From the NCBI GenBank assembly GCA_963707145.1, contig CAVPOQ010000007.1, positions 310,001 through 374,000 of the forward strand: a DNA stretch of 64,000 nucleotides. The letters run 5' to 3'. The position numbers and the translations under genes are program-made. Positions within the stretch are counted from its first letter, which is position 1, and each line of letters opens with the position of its first letter. Below the pieces are notes generated by a model, which saw nothing but the letters and a program-made list of their open reading frames with translations, did no database searches and had not been told where the DNA came from. This document shows positions 51,249-61,484 of this stretch, piece after piece. Origin of the DNA: RPQJ01 sp963707145 (GTDB lineage: Bacteria > Pseudomonadota > Gammaproteobacteria > Steroidobacterales > Steroidobacteraceae).

Positions 51249-51815
51249 TCAGATCTTGCCGACCAGGTCGAGCGACGGGGCCAGCGTCTTCGCACCCGGC
51301 GTCCACTTGGCAGGGCAGACCTCGCCCGGGTGCGCAGCCACGTACTGGGCGGCCTGCACCTTGCGCAGCAGTTCCCTGGCATCGCGACCGATGCCGAGGT
51401 CGTTGATCTCGGCGACCTTGATCACGCCCTCCGGGTTCACGACGAACGTGCCGCGCAGCGCGAGGCCTTCCTCCTCGATCAGCACGCCGAAGTTGCGGCT
51501 GAGCGCGTGGGTCGGGTCGCCGACCATCGGATACTCGATCTTCTTGATCGTGTCCGAGGCGTCGTGCCAGGCCTTGTGCGTGAAGTGCGTGTCGGTCGAG
51601 ACGCTGTAGATCTCGACGCCGAGCTTCTGGAACTCCGGGTAGAGATCGGCGACGTCGCCCAGCTCCGTGGGGCAAACGAAGGTGAAGTCGGCCGGGTAGA
51701 AGACGAACACGGACCACTGGCCCTGCAGGTCGGTGTCCGTCACCTGGACGAACTCCCCATTGTGGAAAGCGGTCGCCTTGAACGGCTTGACGGTCGTGTT
51801 GATCAGCGAGCTCAT
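51249..51815 (-). CDS. ahpC: Alkyl hydroperoxide reductase subunit C (typical 2-Cys peroxiredoxin)
   Basis: A 188-residue Prx1/AhpC-class peroxiredoxin that reduces hydrogen peroxide, organic peroxides and peroxynitrite. The peroxidatic Cys is in FTFVCPTE (residue 48) and the resolving Cys in GEVCPAKW (about 167). DTHFTHKAWHD and YPMVGDPTHALSRNFGVL are typical. GAGGAGT precedes ATG 51815. It is first in the ahpC-ahpF unit, behind an OxyR-like operator. Confidence 0.96.
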   Translation of the reverse strand: MSSLINTTVKPFKATAFHNGEFVQVTDTDLQGQWSVFVFYPADFTFVCPTELGDVADLYPEFQKLGVEIYSVSTDTHFTHKAWHDASDTIKKIEYPMVGDPTHALSRNFGVLIEEEGLALRGTFVVNPEGVIKVAEINDLGIGRDARELLRKVQAAQYVAAHPGEVCPAKWTPGAKTLAPSLDLVGKI

Positions 51816-51863
51816 GTCGATACTCCTCGGACGGGATGGGTGGGTTGCGAATCCGTGGCGTGA

Positions 51864-51893
51864 ACGATAGAGACCGCCGGCCGGCCCGGCCAA
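51864..51893 (-). promoter_or_regulatory. probable ahpC promoter
   Basis: On the minus strand TTGGCC (51888-51893) and TATCGT (51864-51869) are 18 bases apart, placing the transcript start near 51856, about 40 bases before the ahpC ATG. Both hexamers match consensus at four of six positions, as expected for an activated promoter. Confidence 0.45.
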
Positions 51894-51929
51894 TTGATTG
51901 ATCCGTTCGGGGCGATAGCGATGAGCTAT
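51893..51929 (-). promoter_or_regulatory. OxyR-like operator upstream of ahpC
   Basis: At 51915-51929 stands ATAGCGATGAGCTAT, an exact ATAG-N7-CTAT half-site of the OxyR consensus within a 17-base palindrome. Seven bases away a degenerate second site (ATTG-N7-CGTT, 51893-51907) abuts the predicted -35. That spacing and position match OxyR-activated promoters. No oxyR gene is in the window. Confidence 0.55.
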
Positions 51930-51967
51930 CCGGCTCCCCGGCACCCCGCAGGCTGTAGCATTGGCCA

Positions 51968-53335
51968 ATGAAGACCATCATCGAACCGTTCCGCATCAAG
52001 GTCGTCGAGCCGATCCGGCTCACCACGGCCGACGAGCGGCGCAGGCTGCTGGCGGATGCCGGCTGGAACCTGTTCGCCATCCACTCCGACGACGTCATCA
52101 TCGACCTGCTCACCGACTCCGGCACCAGCGCGATGAGTGCGGAGCAGTGGTCCGCGGTGATGCGTGGCGACGAGTCCTATGCAGGCTCGCCGTCGTTCTA
52201 CCGATTCGAGACAGCTGTGCGCGAGCTGATGCCGTTCCGCCACGTGATTCCCACGCACCAGGGGCGGGCCGCGGAGGCGATCCTGTTCTCGATCGTCGGC
52301 GGGCCCGGCAGGCTGATCCCGTCGAACACGCACTTCGACACCACGCGCGGCAACATCGAGGCGACCGGTGCGGAGGCCGTCGACCTCGTCATCCGCGAAG
52401 CACACGATCCGGGCGACCTGCATCCGTTCAAGGGCAACATCGACCTCGTGCGCCTCGAACGGCTGCTGCTCGAATCGGGCGACCGCATTCCGCTGGTGAT
52501 GCTCACTGTCACCAACAACGCGGGCGGCGGCCAGCCGGTGAGCCTGGAGAACATCCGTGCCGCGGCGGCGATCGCCCGTCGCCACGACAAGCCGCTGATC
52601 ATCGACGGCTGCCGCTTCGCCGAGAACGCGTGGTTCATCAAGTGCCGCGAGCCAGGGCAGTCCGATCGGCCGGTGAAGGACATCGTGCGCGACATGTTCG
52701 CCGTGGCCGACGGCATGACGATGAGCGCCAAGAAGGACGCCTTCGCCAACATCGGCGGCTGGCTGGCCGTGAACGACGACACGCTCGCCGCTGCCGCGCG
52801 CAACCGCCTCATTCTTACCGAGGGCTTTCCCACCTACGGCGGCCTCGCCGGCCGCGACCTCGATGCGATCGCCGTGGGGCTGGGCGAGATCGTGGACGAG
52901 CAGTACCTGCGCTACCGCGTGCGCACCAACGAGTACATCGGCGAGAAGCTCACCGCGCTCGGCGTGCCGATCGTGCGTCCGGTCGGCGGCCACGCGGTGT
53001 TCGTGGATGCGCGACGCTTCCTGCCGCAGATTGCGCCGCTGCAGTATCCCGGGCAGTCGCTCGCCGTCGCGCTCTACGAGACGGGCGGCATCCGTGCCTG
53101 CGAGATCGGCACCGTGATGTTCGGCCTCAAACCCGACGGAAGCGAAGTGCCGGCCGACATGGACCTCGTCCGGCTCGCCATGCCGCGGCGCGTCTACACG
53201 CAGTCGCACGCCGACTACCTCGTCGAGGTGTTCGAGGAGCTCGTGCAACGGCGCGACGAACTGCGCGGGCTGCGCATCGTCTCCCAGCCGCCGCAGTTGC
53301 GGCACTTCACGGCGCGGTTCGAGCCGCTGGCCTGA
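51968..53335 (+). CDS. tnaA: Tryptophanase
   Basis: A 455-residue PLP lyase that converts L-tryptophan to indole, pyruvate and ammonia. It shares EPFRIKVVEPI, DLLTDSGTSAMS, PTHQGRAAEAI and the PLP lysine in MSAKKD (Lys 256) with the tyrosine phenol-lyase at 17.2 kb. Two sites point to tryptophan: CEIGTVMFG replaces the phenol-lyase SMERG segment, and the C-terminus has LRHFTARF with the His found in tryptophanases. ATG 51968 is divergent from ahpC. No tnaC-like leader or tryptophan permease is adjacent. Confidence 0.87.
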   Translation: MKTIIEPFRIKVVEPIRLTTADERRRLLADAGWNLFAIHSDDVIIDLLTDSGTSAMSAEQWSAVMRGDESYAGSPSFYRFETAVRELMPFRHVIPTHQGRAAEAILFSIVGGPGRLIPSNTHFDTTRGNIEATGAEAVDLVIREAHDPGDLHPFKGNIDLVRLERLLLESGDRIPLVMLTVTNNAGGGQPVSLENIRAAAAIARRHDKPLIIDGCRFAENAWFIKCREPGQSDRPVKDIVRDMFAVADGMTMSAKKDAFANIGGWLAVNDDTLAAAARNRLILTEGFPTYGGLAGRDLDAIAVGLGEIVDEQYLRYRVRTNEYIGEKLTALGVPIVRPVGGHAVFVDARRFLPQIAPLQYPGQSLAVALYETGGIRACEIGTVMFGLKPDGSEVPADMDLVRLAMPRRVYTQSHADYLVEVFEELVQRRDELRGLRIVSQPPQLRHFTARFEPLA

Positions 53336-53496
53336 GCGAGCCGAGCGCCTCCCGGTCTGCGCGGACTCCGTGATCGCGCAACTGCGCCGCCGGCACCGCG
53401 GGGGTGCACCGACGGGACAGCGCCGGCGTCGGAATTTTTTACAGGGGTCGCCGGCGGCCAGACGGCAACAAATTGAATTCGCGAGAAGATTTTTCC

Positions 53497-53512
53497 TGGC
53501 CCGCGAATTGCA
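53497..53512 (+). promoter_or_regulatory. sigma54 promoter upstream of the VPLPA-CTERM gene
   Basis: TGGCCCG-CGAA-TTGCA matches the sigma54 consensus TGGCACG-N4-TTGC, with the invariant GG and GC exactly 10 bases apart (53498-53499 and 53510-53511). It lies 42 bases before the GTG start in an unusually AT-rich stretch, giving a leader of about 30 bases. Confidence 0.75.
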
Positions 53513-53553
53513 TATCTGATCGCAACTGAGTCAATTCCCTGGGAGTCCGGAAC

Positions 53554-54255
53554 GTGAAGAACAACACCTCGAACCTTGCCGCGGCCCTCGGTGTCGCTGC
53601 CGTGCTCTCGGCCGGGTCGGTCGGCGCCACGACGCTCGACTTCATCAAGCACATCGACCTCGTGTCGGGCGAGCGAGCCGTCGAGGCCGCACCGTCGCTG
53701 AACCCGTTCACGTCCGTGTACGTTCCGATCGCGACCACGGCACTGGGCTATGCCGGCTCCGCCGCGTCCGGGAAGACGAGTGACTCTCCCTACGCGTACT
53801 TCGACGGCAACCAGGCCGGTATCGGCGTGTGCAAGGTGCTCGTGGCCGGCAACCAGTGCAGCCCGTCGAGCGACGACAACGTGACGTCTGGAGAAATCCT
53901 CGGCCTGAGCTGGGGCAGCGACGTGGTGCTGCAGAGCCTGTCGTTCCGCGGCGAGGCCCATCCGAACGATCCGTCCTTCGCGGCCGGCGACAAGTTCGAC
54001 TACTCCACCAATGGCGGCGGCACCTGGTTCACGAAGCAGCTGATCAACGCGAAGGACGGCGTGGTCAGCTTCGGCGGCCTCTTCCTCGGCAAGAACCAGC
54101 AGATCCTGCTCGCCTTCAACAACCAGCAGTTCTACGTCAGCGCGGCCGAACTGACCGCGGTGCCGATCCCGGCGGCGGCCTGGCTGCTCGGGTCGGGCCT
54201 GGCCGGTCTCTTCGCGATCGGTCGTCGCCGTCGGACGGTGGCAGTCACCGCCTGA
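53554..54255 (+). CDS. VPLPA-CTERM (exosortase-sorted) exported protein
   Basis: A 233-residue protein with a signal peptide (MKNNTSNLAAALGVAAVLSAGSVGA), a secreted domain of unknown type (Ser/Gly/Asn-rich, Cys pair in GVCKVLVAGNQCS), and a C-terminal sorting signal: VPIPAAAWLLGSGLAGLF followed by IGRRRR. The motif, helix and Arg cluster match VPLPA-CTERM, a relative of PEP-CTERM handled by exosortase. GTG 53554 follows GGGAG. The product is probably displayed or released at the surface. No exosortase gene is in the window. Confidence 0.88.
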   Translation: MKNNTSNLAAALGVAAVLSAGSVGATTLDFIKHIDLVSGERAVEAAPSLNPFTSVYVPIATTALGYAGSAASGKTSDSPYAYFDGNQAGIGVCKVLVAGNQCSPSSDDNVTSGEILGLSWGSDVVLQSLSFRGEAHPNDPSFAAGDKFDYSTNGGGTWFTKQLINAKDGVVSFGGLFLGKNQQILLAFNNQQFYVSAAELTAVPIPAAAWLLGSGLAGLFAIGRRRRTVAVTA

Positions 54256-54289
54256 CAGGCCGGTCGCCCTCGGCTCCCCTGACGCGAGC

Positions 54290-54315
54290 GCCAGGCGCAT
54301 CGGCCAGGCGCATCG
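54290..54315 (+). repeat. tandem 13-base direct repeat
   Basis: GCCAGGCGCATCG occurs twice head to tail in the gap after the VPLPA-CTERM gene. It probably arose by slippage; no role is evident. Confidence 0.6.
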
Positions 54316-54403
54316 AGTGAACCCCGACTCGCCGCCAAGCTGGCCGGCCGGGGCCGTCTTGATTCAGACTGTGGGCTCGTCAGTGTCGCCCCGGGGGGCG
54401 TGA

Positions 54404-54886
54404 ATGCCGAGCCGACGCCTGTTTCTTGCCGCCATGGCCGCGCTGGCCCTCGGCGGCTGCGCGAGCCTCCCCCAGAAAGACCCGCTGCAGGTCACGGTGG
54501 CCGGCGTGCAGGCGTTGCCCGGCGAGGGCATGGAACTGCGCATGCTGCTCAAGCTGCGCGTGCAGAACCCCAACGACGCACCGATCGAGTACACGGGAGC
54601 GTACGTCGAGCTCGAGGTCCAGGGCCGCACCTTCGCCACGGGCGTGAGCAGCGAACCCGGTACGGTGCCTGCCTTCGGCGAGTCTGTGATTGCAGTGCCC
54701 GTGACGGTCTCGGTGCTGCGCATGGTGCGGCAGGTGATGGGCGTGCTCGACGGCCAGCCCGTGGACACCATCCGCTACGAGATGCGCGGCAAACTGAGCG
54801 GCGGAACGTTCAACACGGTGCGCTTCAGCTCGAAGGGCGAGTTCGAACTGCCGGCGCCCGAGCCGGTGACGGCGGCGACGGGCTGA
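54404..54886 (+). CDS. LEA type 2-family lipoprotein
   Basis: A 160-residue protein with a lipoprotein signal (lipobox LALGGC, Cys about residue 19) and an LEA2/WHy domain: LKLRVQNPNDAPIEYTGAYVELEVQGRTFATGVS is the classic first half. This domain is linked to desiccation and stress tolerance in plants and bacteria. GGGGGGCGTG precedes ATG 54404. It is predicted to be anchored in the envelope. Confidence 0.87.
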   Translation: MPSRRLFLAAMAALALGGCASLPQKDPLQVTVAGVQALPGEGMELRMLLKLRVQNPNDAPIEYTGAYVELEVQGRTFATGVSSEPGTVPAFGESVIAVPVTVSVLRMVRQVMGVLDGQPVDTIRYEMRGKLSGGTFNTVRFSSKGEFELPAPEPVTAATG

Positions 54887-54994
54887 TGGTCACGCGCCGC
54901 GTCTCCGGGCGACCGCGCCCCGACCGCGCGCGTCTATGGCACTGACCACGGGTCGATCGCTCGCGATGCCGGGCTGACTTCCGGACCGTCGGTC

Positions 54995-55378
54995 GTGCTC
55001 TACCGCCTGCTTGCCGATGCGGTGCTCGTCGTCCACGCGGCCTTCGTTGCGTTCGTCGTACTGGGCGGACTCTGGGTGCTGCGCCGGCCCGCGCTCGCCT
55101 GGGTGCACCTGCCGACGGTGGCCTGGGGTGCAGGCATCGAGTTGATGGGCGGCATCTGCCCGCTCACGCCGCTCGAGAACCACTTGCGCAGGCTCGCCGG
55201 CGAGCAGGGTTTTGCGGGCGGATTCGTCGAGCACTACCTGCTTGCGGCCCTGTACCCGGAGGGCCTGACGCGCGGCGTGCAGGTCGCGTTCGGACTCATC
55301 GTGCTGGTCGTCAACGCGTCGATCTACATCGCGGCGTGGCGTCGCGCGCGGCGCCGCCGGACGAGCGGGCAGCAGTGA
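54995..55378 (+). CDS. DUF2784 membrane protein
   Basis: A 127-residue protein of the DUF2784 family: LYRLLADAVLVVHAAFVAFVVLGG at the N-terminus, then WVHLPTVAWGAGIELMGGICPLTPLENHLRR and FVEHYLLAALYPEGLTR, with three to four hydrophobic helices. GTG 54995 is the start. The role of DUF2784 is unknown. The conserved ICPLTPLEN segment identifies the family securely. Confidence 0.87.
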   Translation: MLYRLLADAVLVVHAAFVAFVVLGGLWVLRRPALAWVHLPTVAWGAGIELMGGICPLTPLENHLRRLAGEQGFAGGFVEHYLLAALYPEGLTRGVQVAFGLIVLVVNASIYIAAWRRARRRRTSGQQ

Positions 55379-55389
55379 CCGCGAAAGTA

Positions 55390-55419
55390 GACGAGCCGGA
55401 CCCGCGGGCCCGGCTCGTC
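55390..55419. terminator. hairpin in convergent gap
   Basis: A perfect 10-base stem (GACGAGCCGG / CCGGCTCGTC) encloses a GC-rich loop that is itself palindromic. It lies between the convergent DUF2784 and DUF3597 genes and probably ends both transcripts. Confidence 0.55.
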
Positions 55420-55454
55420 GTTCCAATGCGCGAAAATCGGCGCGGATCGGCTGC

Positions 55455-55859
55455 TCAGTCGAGCAGCTCCGGCGGGATGTTGCCGCCGTTCTTCGCAATC
55501 TCCTTCAGCACGGTCTTGTGCAGCCAGATGTTCATCTTGGCCGAGTCGCCCATGTACTCGGCCGGGCAGCCGAGCTCCACCGCGAGTTCCTTGCGGGCCG
55601 CGAAGCTGCTGTCGATGTCCAGCAGCTTCAGAAGATCGACGATCGAGGTCTTCCAGTTGAGCTTCTGTGGATTCGAGGCGGCGTACTGCTCCAGTTGTGC
55701 CACCACGTCCACCACCGGGATCTCGATGGGCGGCGGGGGCGGCGGCGGCGCAACCGGTGCCGTCGGAACCGGCTGCGGGATCTGGACCTGGGCCGGCGGC
55801 GGAGCGGCCTTGGCCTTCTTGATGCCTAGCTTTTCGAGAATCGAGCTGAAAAATCCCAT
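55455..55859 (-). CDS. DUF3597 protein
   Basis: A 134-residue protein: a short amphipathic start (MGFFSSILEKLGI), a Pro-rich linker including a run of seven prolines, and the DUF3597 domain (VDVVAQLEQYAASNPQKLNWKTSIVDLLKLLDIDSSFAARKELAVELG...MNIWLHKTVLKEIAKNGG). AAGGAG precedes the ATG. The domain resembles a small helical fold related to LysM-neighbouring proteins; function is unknown. Confidence 0.9.
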   Translation of the reverse strand: MGFFSSILEKLGIKKAKAAPPPAQVQIPQPVPTAPVAPPPPPPPIEIPVVDVVAQLEQYAASNPQKLNWKTSIVDLLKLLDIDSSFAARKELAVELGCPAEYMGDSAKMNIWLHKTVLKEIAKNGGNIPPELLD

Positions 55860-56060
55860 GGGTTCTCCTTGGTTGGCGTCTGGGCCCGAGCAGAGTCGAG
55901 CGAGGGGTGATCGGGACGGGCGAGGACGGGATCCGCGCCGCCTGATGTCCGCAACCCTAGCGGATTTCGGGCAGGCCTCAAAGCCGGGACATTGCCGATG
56001 CGTTGGGCGGCCGGAGCCGGTCCGGGAACCCCTCCCGAGCGGACCGGCCGCCGTTGCGAC

Positions 56061-56507
56061 TCAACCGCCGCGGCGGAGCAGGTCCGGCAGCGGTGCGCCG
56101 TCCGGTGTGAATGCGAGGGAGACGGAGTTGATGCAGTAGCGCTGGCCGGTTGGCGGCGGTCCGTCGGGGAACACGTGGCCCTGGTGGCTGTCGCAGCGGG
56201 CACAGCGGATCTCGGTGCGCACCATGCCGTAGCTCGCGTCGCGGACGACCTTCAGGTGCCCATCCGCATACGGCGACGTGAAGCTCGGCCAGCCGGTGCC
56301 GCTGTTGAATTTCTCGGTGGCCCGGAACAGCGGCAGCCCGCACAGCCGGCAGCAGTAGGTGCCCGGCTGCTTCTGGTCCGTGAACACGCCGCAGAACGGC
56401 CGCTCGGTACCGTGCTCGAGCAGCACGTGGCGCTCCTCTGGCGTGAGGGAGGCCTCGAGCTGCCGTCGCTCCTGCGGACTGAGCGGAGTCAGGTCGAACC
56501 CGGTCAC
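56061..56507 (-). CDS. msrB: Peptide-methionine (R)-S-oxide reductase
   Basis: A 148-residue MsrB that reduces the R epimer of methionine sulfoxide. Zinc-binding Cys pairs are in YCCRLCG and IRCARCDSHQGHVF, and the catalytic Cys in RYCINSVSL. KFNSGTGWPSF is diagnostic. GTG 56507 follows GAAGGAG and overlaps the msrA stop (GTGA), so msrA and msrB form an operon. No signal peptide, so it is cytoplasmic. Confidence 0.95.
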   Translation of the reverse strand: MTGFDLTPLSPQERRQLEASLTPEERHVLLEHGTERPFCGVFTDQKQPGTYCCRLCGLPLFRATEKFNSGTGWPSFTSPYADGHLKVVRDASYGMVRTEIRCARCDSHQGHVFPDGPPPTGQRYCINSVSLAFTPDGAPLPDLLRRGG

Positions 56508-57100
56508 GTGGTCTCCTTCAGCAGGTCGGCATGGGTCCGCCGCAGCTTCTCCACCTTGGGCGTTGCCACGGCGCGGATGTAGGGCTGAGCGGGATTGCGG
56601 GCGGCGTAGTCGTGGTGGTACTGCTCGGCGACGAAGAACTGCTCGAGCGGCTCGAGCCTGGTCACGAGCGGCGCGTCGAACACGCGCGCGGCGTCGATGC
56701 GGGCGATGTAGCGCTCGGCAATGCGGCGCTGCGCCTCGTTGGCGTAGAAGATCGCCGAGCGATACTGCGTGCCCACGTCCGCGCCCTGGCGGTTCAGCTG
56801 CGTGGGATCGTGCGCGATGGAGAAAAAGATCTTCAGGATCGCCCCGAGCGGCACGCGCGCGGGATCGAAGACGACCTCGATCGCCTCGGCGTGACCCGTG
56901 GCGCCGGTGCAGACGTCCTGGTAGTTGGCCGTCGCCGCCGTGCCGCCGGCGTAGCCCGGGCGCACCGCGAGCACGCCGTCGAGCTGGCGGTAGACGGCTT
57001 CCGTACACCAGAAGCAGCCGCCGGCCAGCACGATGGTGCTGCCGGCGTCGGTGCCGGTCTCGGGTTCGGGCTCCGGGAACTCGTTCGAGAGAGTGGTCAT
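56504..57100 (-). CDS. msrA: Peptide-methionine (S)-S-oxide reductase
   Basis: A 198-residue MsrA that reduces the S epimer of methionine sulfoxide. The catalytic Cys is in GGCFWCTE (Cys 29). GYAGGTAATANYQDVCTGATGHAEAIEVVFDP and the late EQFFVAEQYHHDY complete the family pattern. The first 20 residues are acidic and Pro-rich and probably disordered. It is divergent from the M28 peptidase gene, with 29 bases between the starts. Confidence 0.95.
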   Translation of the reverse strand: MTTLSNEFPEPEPETGTDAGSTIVLAGGCFWCTEAVYRQLDGVLAVRPGYAGGTAATANYQDVCTGATGHAEAIEVVFDPARVPLGAILKIFFSIAHDPTQLNRQGADVGTQYRSAIFYANEAQRRIAERYIARIDAARVFDAPLVTRLEPLEQFFVAEQYHHDYAARNPAQPYIRAVATPKVEKLRRTHADLLKETT

Positions 57101-57129
57101 GCAGCTATCCTAGGGCCGGGAGGAGAACC

Positions 57130-58827
<1,698 letters not shown>

Positions 58828-58829
58828 GG

Positions 58830-59861
58830 CTATTCGAGCAGGTCTCCCGGGGTCGGCGGCAGGCGCGGCATGGTCTGCTGCGGGAACGGACCGGTGAGCG
58901 ACTCGAGGAACGCGACGATGTCGTTCACCTCGGTGTCGGACAGCGTCTTGTCGAGCTGCGTCGCACCCATCACGCGCACCGCCTCGGGCAGCGTCTTCAC
59001 CGCGCCGTTGTGCATATACGGCGCGGTGTTGGTGAGGTTGCGCAGCGTCGGCACGCGCCACATCCCGCGGTCAGCCTCGTCCTTGGTCGCGTTGAAGCGG
59101 CCCGGGTCCTCGGTGAGCTTGTACTTCGCCACGTACGGGGTGTCCGGGTAGGTGGGGAACTTCATGAAGAAGCCAGTGCCCATCGGCAGCGGCGGTCCGT
59201 TGAAGGCCGGACCCTGGTGGCAGCTCATGCAGCCGACGTTTGCGAAGGTCTCCGCGCCCTTCACCTGCTGCGCCGTGAGTGCCGCCTTGTCGCCCTTGGC
59301 GTACTTGTCGTAGGCGCTGCCCGGCGTGATCAGCGTGCGCTCGTAGGCGGCGATCGCCTTCGCGGCGTTGTCCATCGTGACCACGTCGCCCGCCCCGAAG
59401 GCGGCCTCGAACGGCGCCTTGTAGCCCGGGATCCTGCGGATGCGATCGATGACCGCGTCGAGATTCGCCATGCCCATCTCGATCGGGTTCACCGGCGGGC
59501 CCTTGGCCTGCTCCTCGAGCGAGGGCGCGCGGCCGTCCCAGAACTGCACCGAGTGGAACGCGGCGTTCCAGACCGTGGGCGCGTTGCGACCGCCCTTCAG
59601 TCCGTGCACGCCGGCCGAGGTGGTCATGTGATCGTCGCCGCCCTCCATGACGTTGTGGCAGGAGAAGCACGACACCGTGCCGGTCGAGGACAGGCGCGGG
59701 TCGAAATACAGCATCTTGCCGAGTTCGACCTTGGCCGCGGTCGTGGGGTTGTCGGCCGGAGCCGGCGCGGCGTCGGGCAGGGCGTCCCACTGCATCTGGG
59801 CGTGGGCGACGCCGCCGGACAGTGTCATCAGCATTGCGACCAGCAACGTTCGGTTGCGCAT
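58830..59861 (-). CDS. Diheme cytochrome c peroxidase (CcpA/MauG family)
   Basis: A 343-residue periplasmic enzyme with signal peptide (MRNRTLLVAMLMTLSGGVAHA) and two heme-binding CxxCH motifs (VSCFSCHNV and GCMSCHQG). GKMLYFDPRLS at the start and NLTNTAPYMHNGAV, with the distal Met/His region, are typical of bacterial cytochrome c peroxidases that reduce hydrogen peroxide with electrons from c-type cytochromes. GGAGG precedes ATG 59861. Its stop lies 2 bases from that of the convergent M28 gene. Confidence 0.94.
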   Translation of the reverse strand: MRNRTLLVAMLMTLSGGVAHAQMQWDALPDAAPAPADNPTTAAKVELGKMLYFDPRLSSTGTVSCFSCHNVMEGGDDHMTTSAGVHGLKGGRNAPTVWNAAFHSVQFWDGRAPSLEEQAKGPPVNPIEMGMANLDAVIDRIRRIPGYKAPFEAAFGAGDVVTMDNAAKAIAAYERTLITPGSAYDKYAKGDKAALTAQQVKGAETFANVGCMSCHQGPAFNGPPLPMGTGFFMKFPTYPDTPYVAKYKLTEDPGRFNATKDEADRGMWRVPTLRNLTNTAPYMHNGAVKTLPEAVRVMGATQLDKTLSDTEVNDIVAFLESLTGPFPQQTMPRLPPTPGDLLE

Positions 59862-60085
59862 GAAAACCTCCAGTCTCTTGAGCGACGGCCAAGTTCCCGC
59901 CGTCAACGGCTAGGCTAGGCCCGCGGCGCGCGGAGCGGGCTTCCGGAAATACCTATGGACCGTCTCGGCGGCCGGGCGGCGCGAGGCGGCCCGCAACCGA
60001 AGCCCGCCATTGCAAGGGAGTACGCTGGGCGCCGGGTCCGGCGGCGGATCGCCGCGGGCTCGACCCGCAACGAAGGAGACACTGC

Positions 60086-61427
60086 ATGGCACTCGAACCG
60101 CTCGCGAACTCCATCGCCGACGCACTGATCGGCATCGACACGCTGTGGGGCGGCGACGTCATGAACCCCTCCGGCGCCGGGCGCTTCATCGCCGACAGCT
60201 GGTTCTCGGACGAGCCGCTGCCGCTCGCCTACACGCACTCGACGGCGGCTGCGCTGCGTGCCAGCGGCGGCGTCGGCGGCGCGGCACCGGACGGCGGCGC
60301 GGTCGATGACTACCTCGCGGTCGTCGACGTGCGTGGCGCCATTGCGCAGGTGCTGGCGGGCGCACGTGCGGCCGGCGGGCTGCGCGGCGCGTACCTGGAG
60401 GGCCTCGGGCTGTGCTGCGAGGTGATGTGGGAGCTCGCGATGGAAATCCTCGGCCGCGGACCGCAGGTGCCGTACGAACGCTGCGTGCGCACGATCACCG
60501 GCCGCGCGCCCGAGCCGTCGCAGCCGGCGGAAAAGCGCCAGCGGGTGGCAGAACTGCTCGCCGCGGCCGGTCATCCCTCGCACGACGGCGAGTCGTTGCT
60601 TGCCGCCGTGGGTGCCTGGCGCGCTGCGCGGCGCGTGCCCGCGAAATCCGTCGCGGCCGTCGGCGACGCGTTCGTGGCGCAGTACGACGCGCTCGCCGCG
60701 CAGCCACCTCCTGCGGTACCTGCCGGCCGAGTTCGCGCGCGTGCCGCGCGCCAACGTGCGCTTCCTCGCCATCGAGAACGCATGGTTCTCGGGCTCGATG
60801 AACTACCTCGGTCGCGCGCGGCGTGCGGACGGTTCGCCCGAATACGAGGCCACCTACGAACTGAATGCCTCGCTCGAGATCTCCGTGCCCGAGTTCCAGC
60901 AGCTGGTGAGCCACGAGGTGGTGCCCGGCCACGTCACGACCTTCGCCTACCTGCAGGACCTGTTCGTGCGCGGGCTCGCCGGCTTCGAGGCCTCGCTGCT
61001 CACGATGAACACGAGAGTCAGCGTGCTGTTCGAGGGCATCGCCAACAACGCGATCCTGATCGCGCACGGCGTGACCGAGCCCGCGGACCTCCCGGACCGC
61101 GACCTCGAGCTCGGCGTGCTGCTCGCACTGCTGCAGGACGACGCCAAGAATCAGGCGTCATGGCTCACCTGGCACGAGCAGCTGCCGCAGCCGGAGGTCG
61201 CGGCGGCGCTGCGCACGGAGTGCCTCGTCACCCCCGAGCGCGCCGGCAAGCTCTCCGGTGCGTGGGGCCGCCACCCGCTGCTCGGGCGCATGTACCTGCC
61301 GGCCTATCGCGCCGGGACCGAGCTGGTCGCCGACCTGCGGCGACGTCATCCGCCCGAGGTGATCCTGCCGGCGCTCTACGGGGCGCGCGGCCTGGTCGAC
61401 GCGCTCACGCTGCCGCGCGTCCTCTGA
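60086..61427 (+). CDS. DUF885-like zincin metallopeptidase (one single-base insertion)
   Basis: About 446 residues without a signal peptide. The zinc site is HEVVPGHVTTFAYLQ (HExxxGH, as in the DUF885 HExxPGH), followed about 45 residues later by FEGIANNAIL, supplying the likely third ligand. The N-terminal half is helical (LADSIADALI-type start, LGLCCEVMWELAMEILG). An extra C near 60703 shifts the frame just before HLLRYLPAEFARVP. It is shorter than typical DUF885 proteins (about 580), so the relationship is distant. AAGGAG precedes ATG 60086. Confidence 0.75.
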
Positions 61428-61484
61428 TCGACAGGGCAAGGCCGCGTGGCTGCGCGGCGCGACCGGCGCGCGGTGGCGGGCGCT

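Noticed and set aside
49528..52125. An 865-codon minus-strand protein joining parts of ahpC and ahpF
   Set aside because: Only the middle section is the real ahpF N-terminus; the flanks are out-of-frame translations of ahpC and of the ahpF reductase domain.
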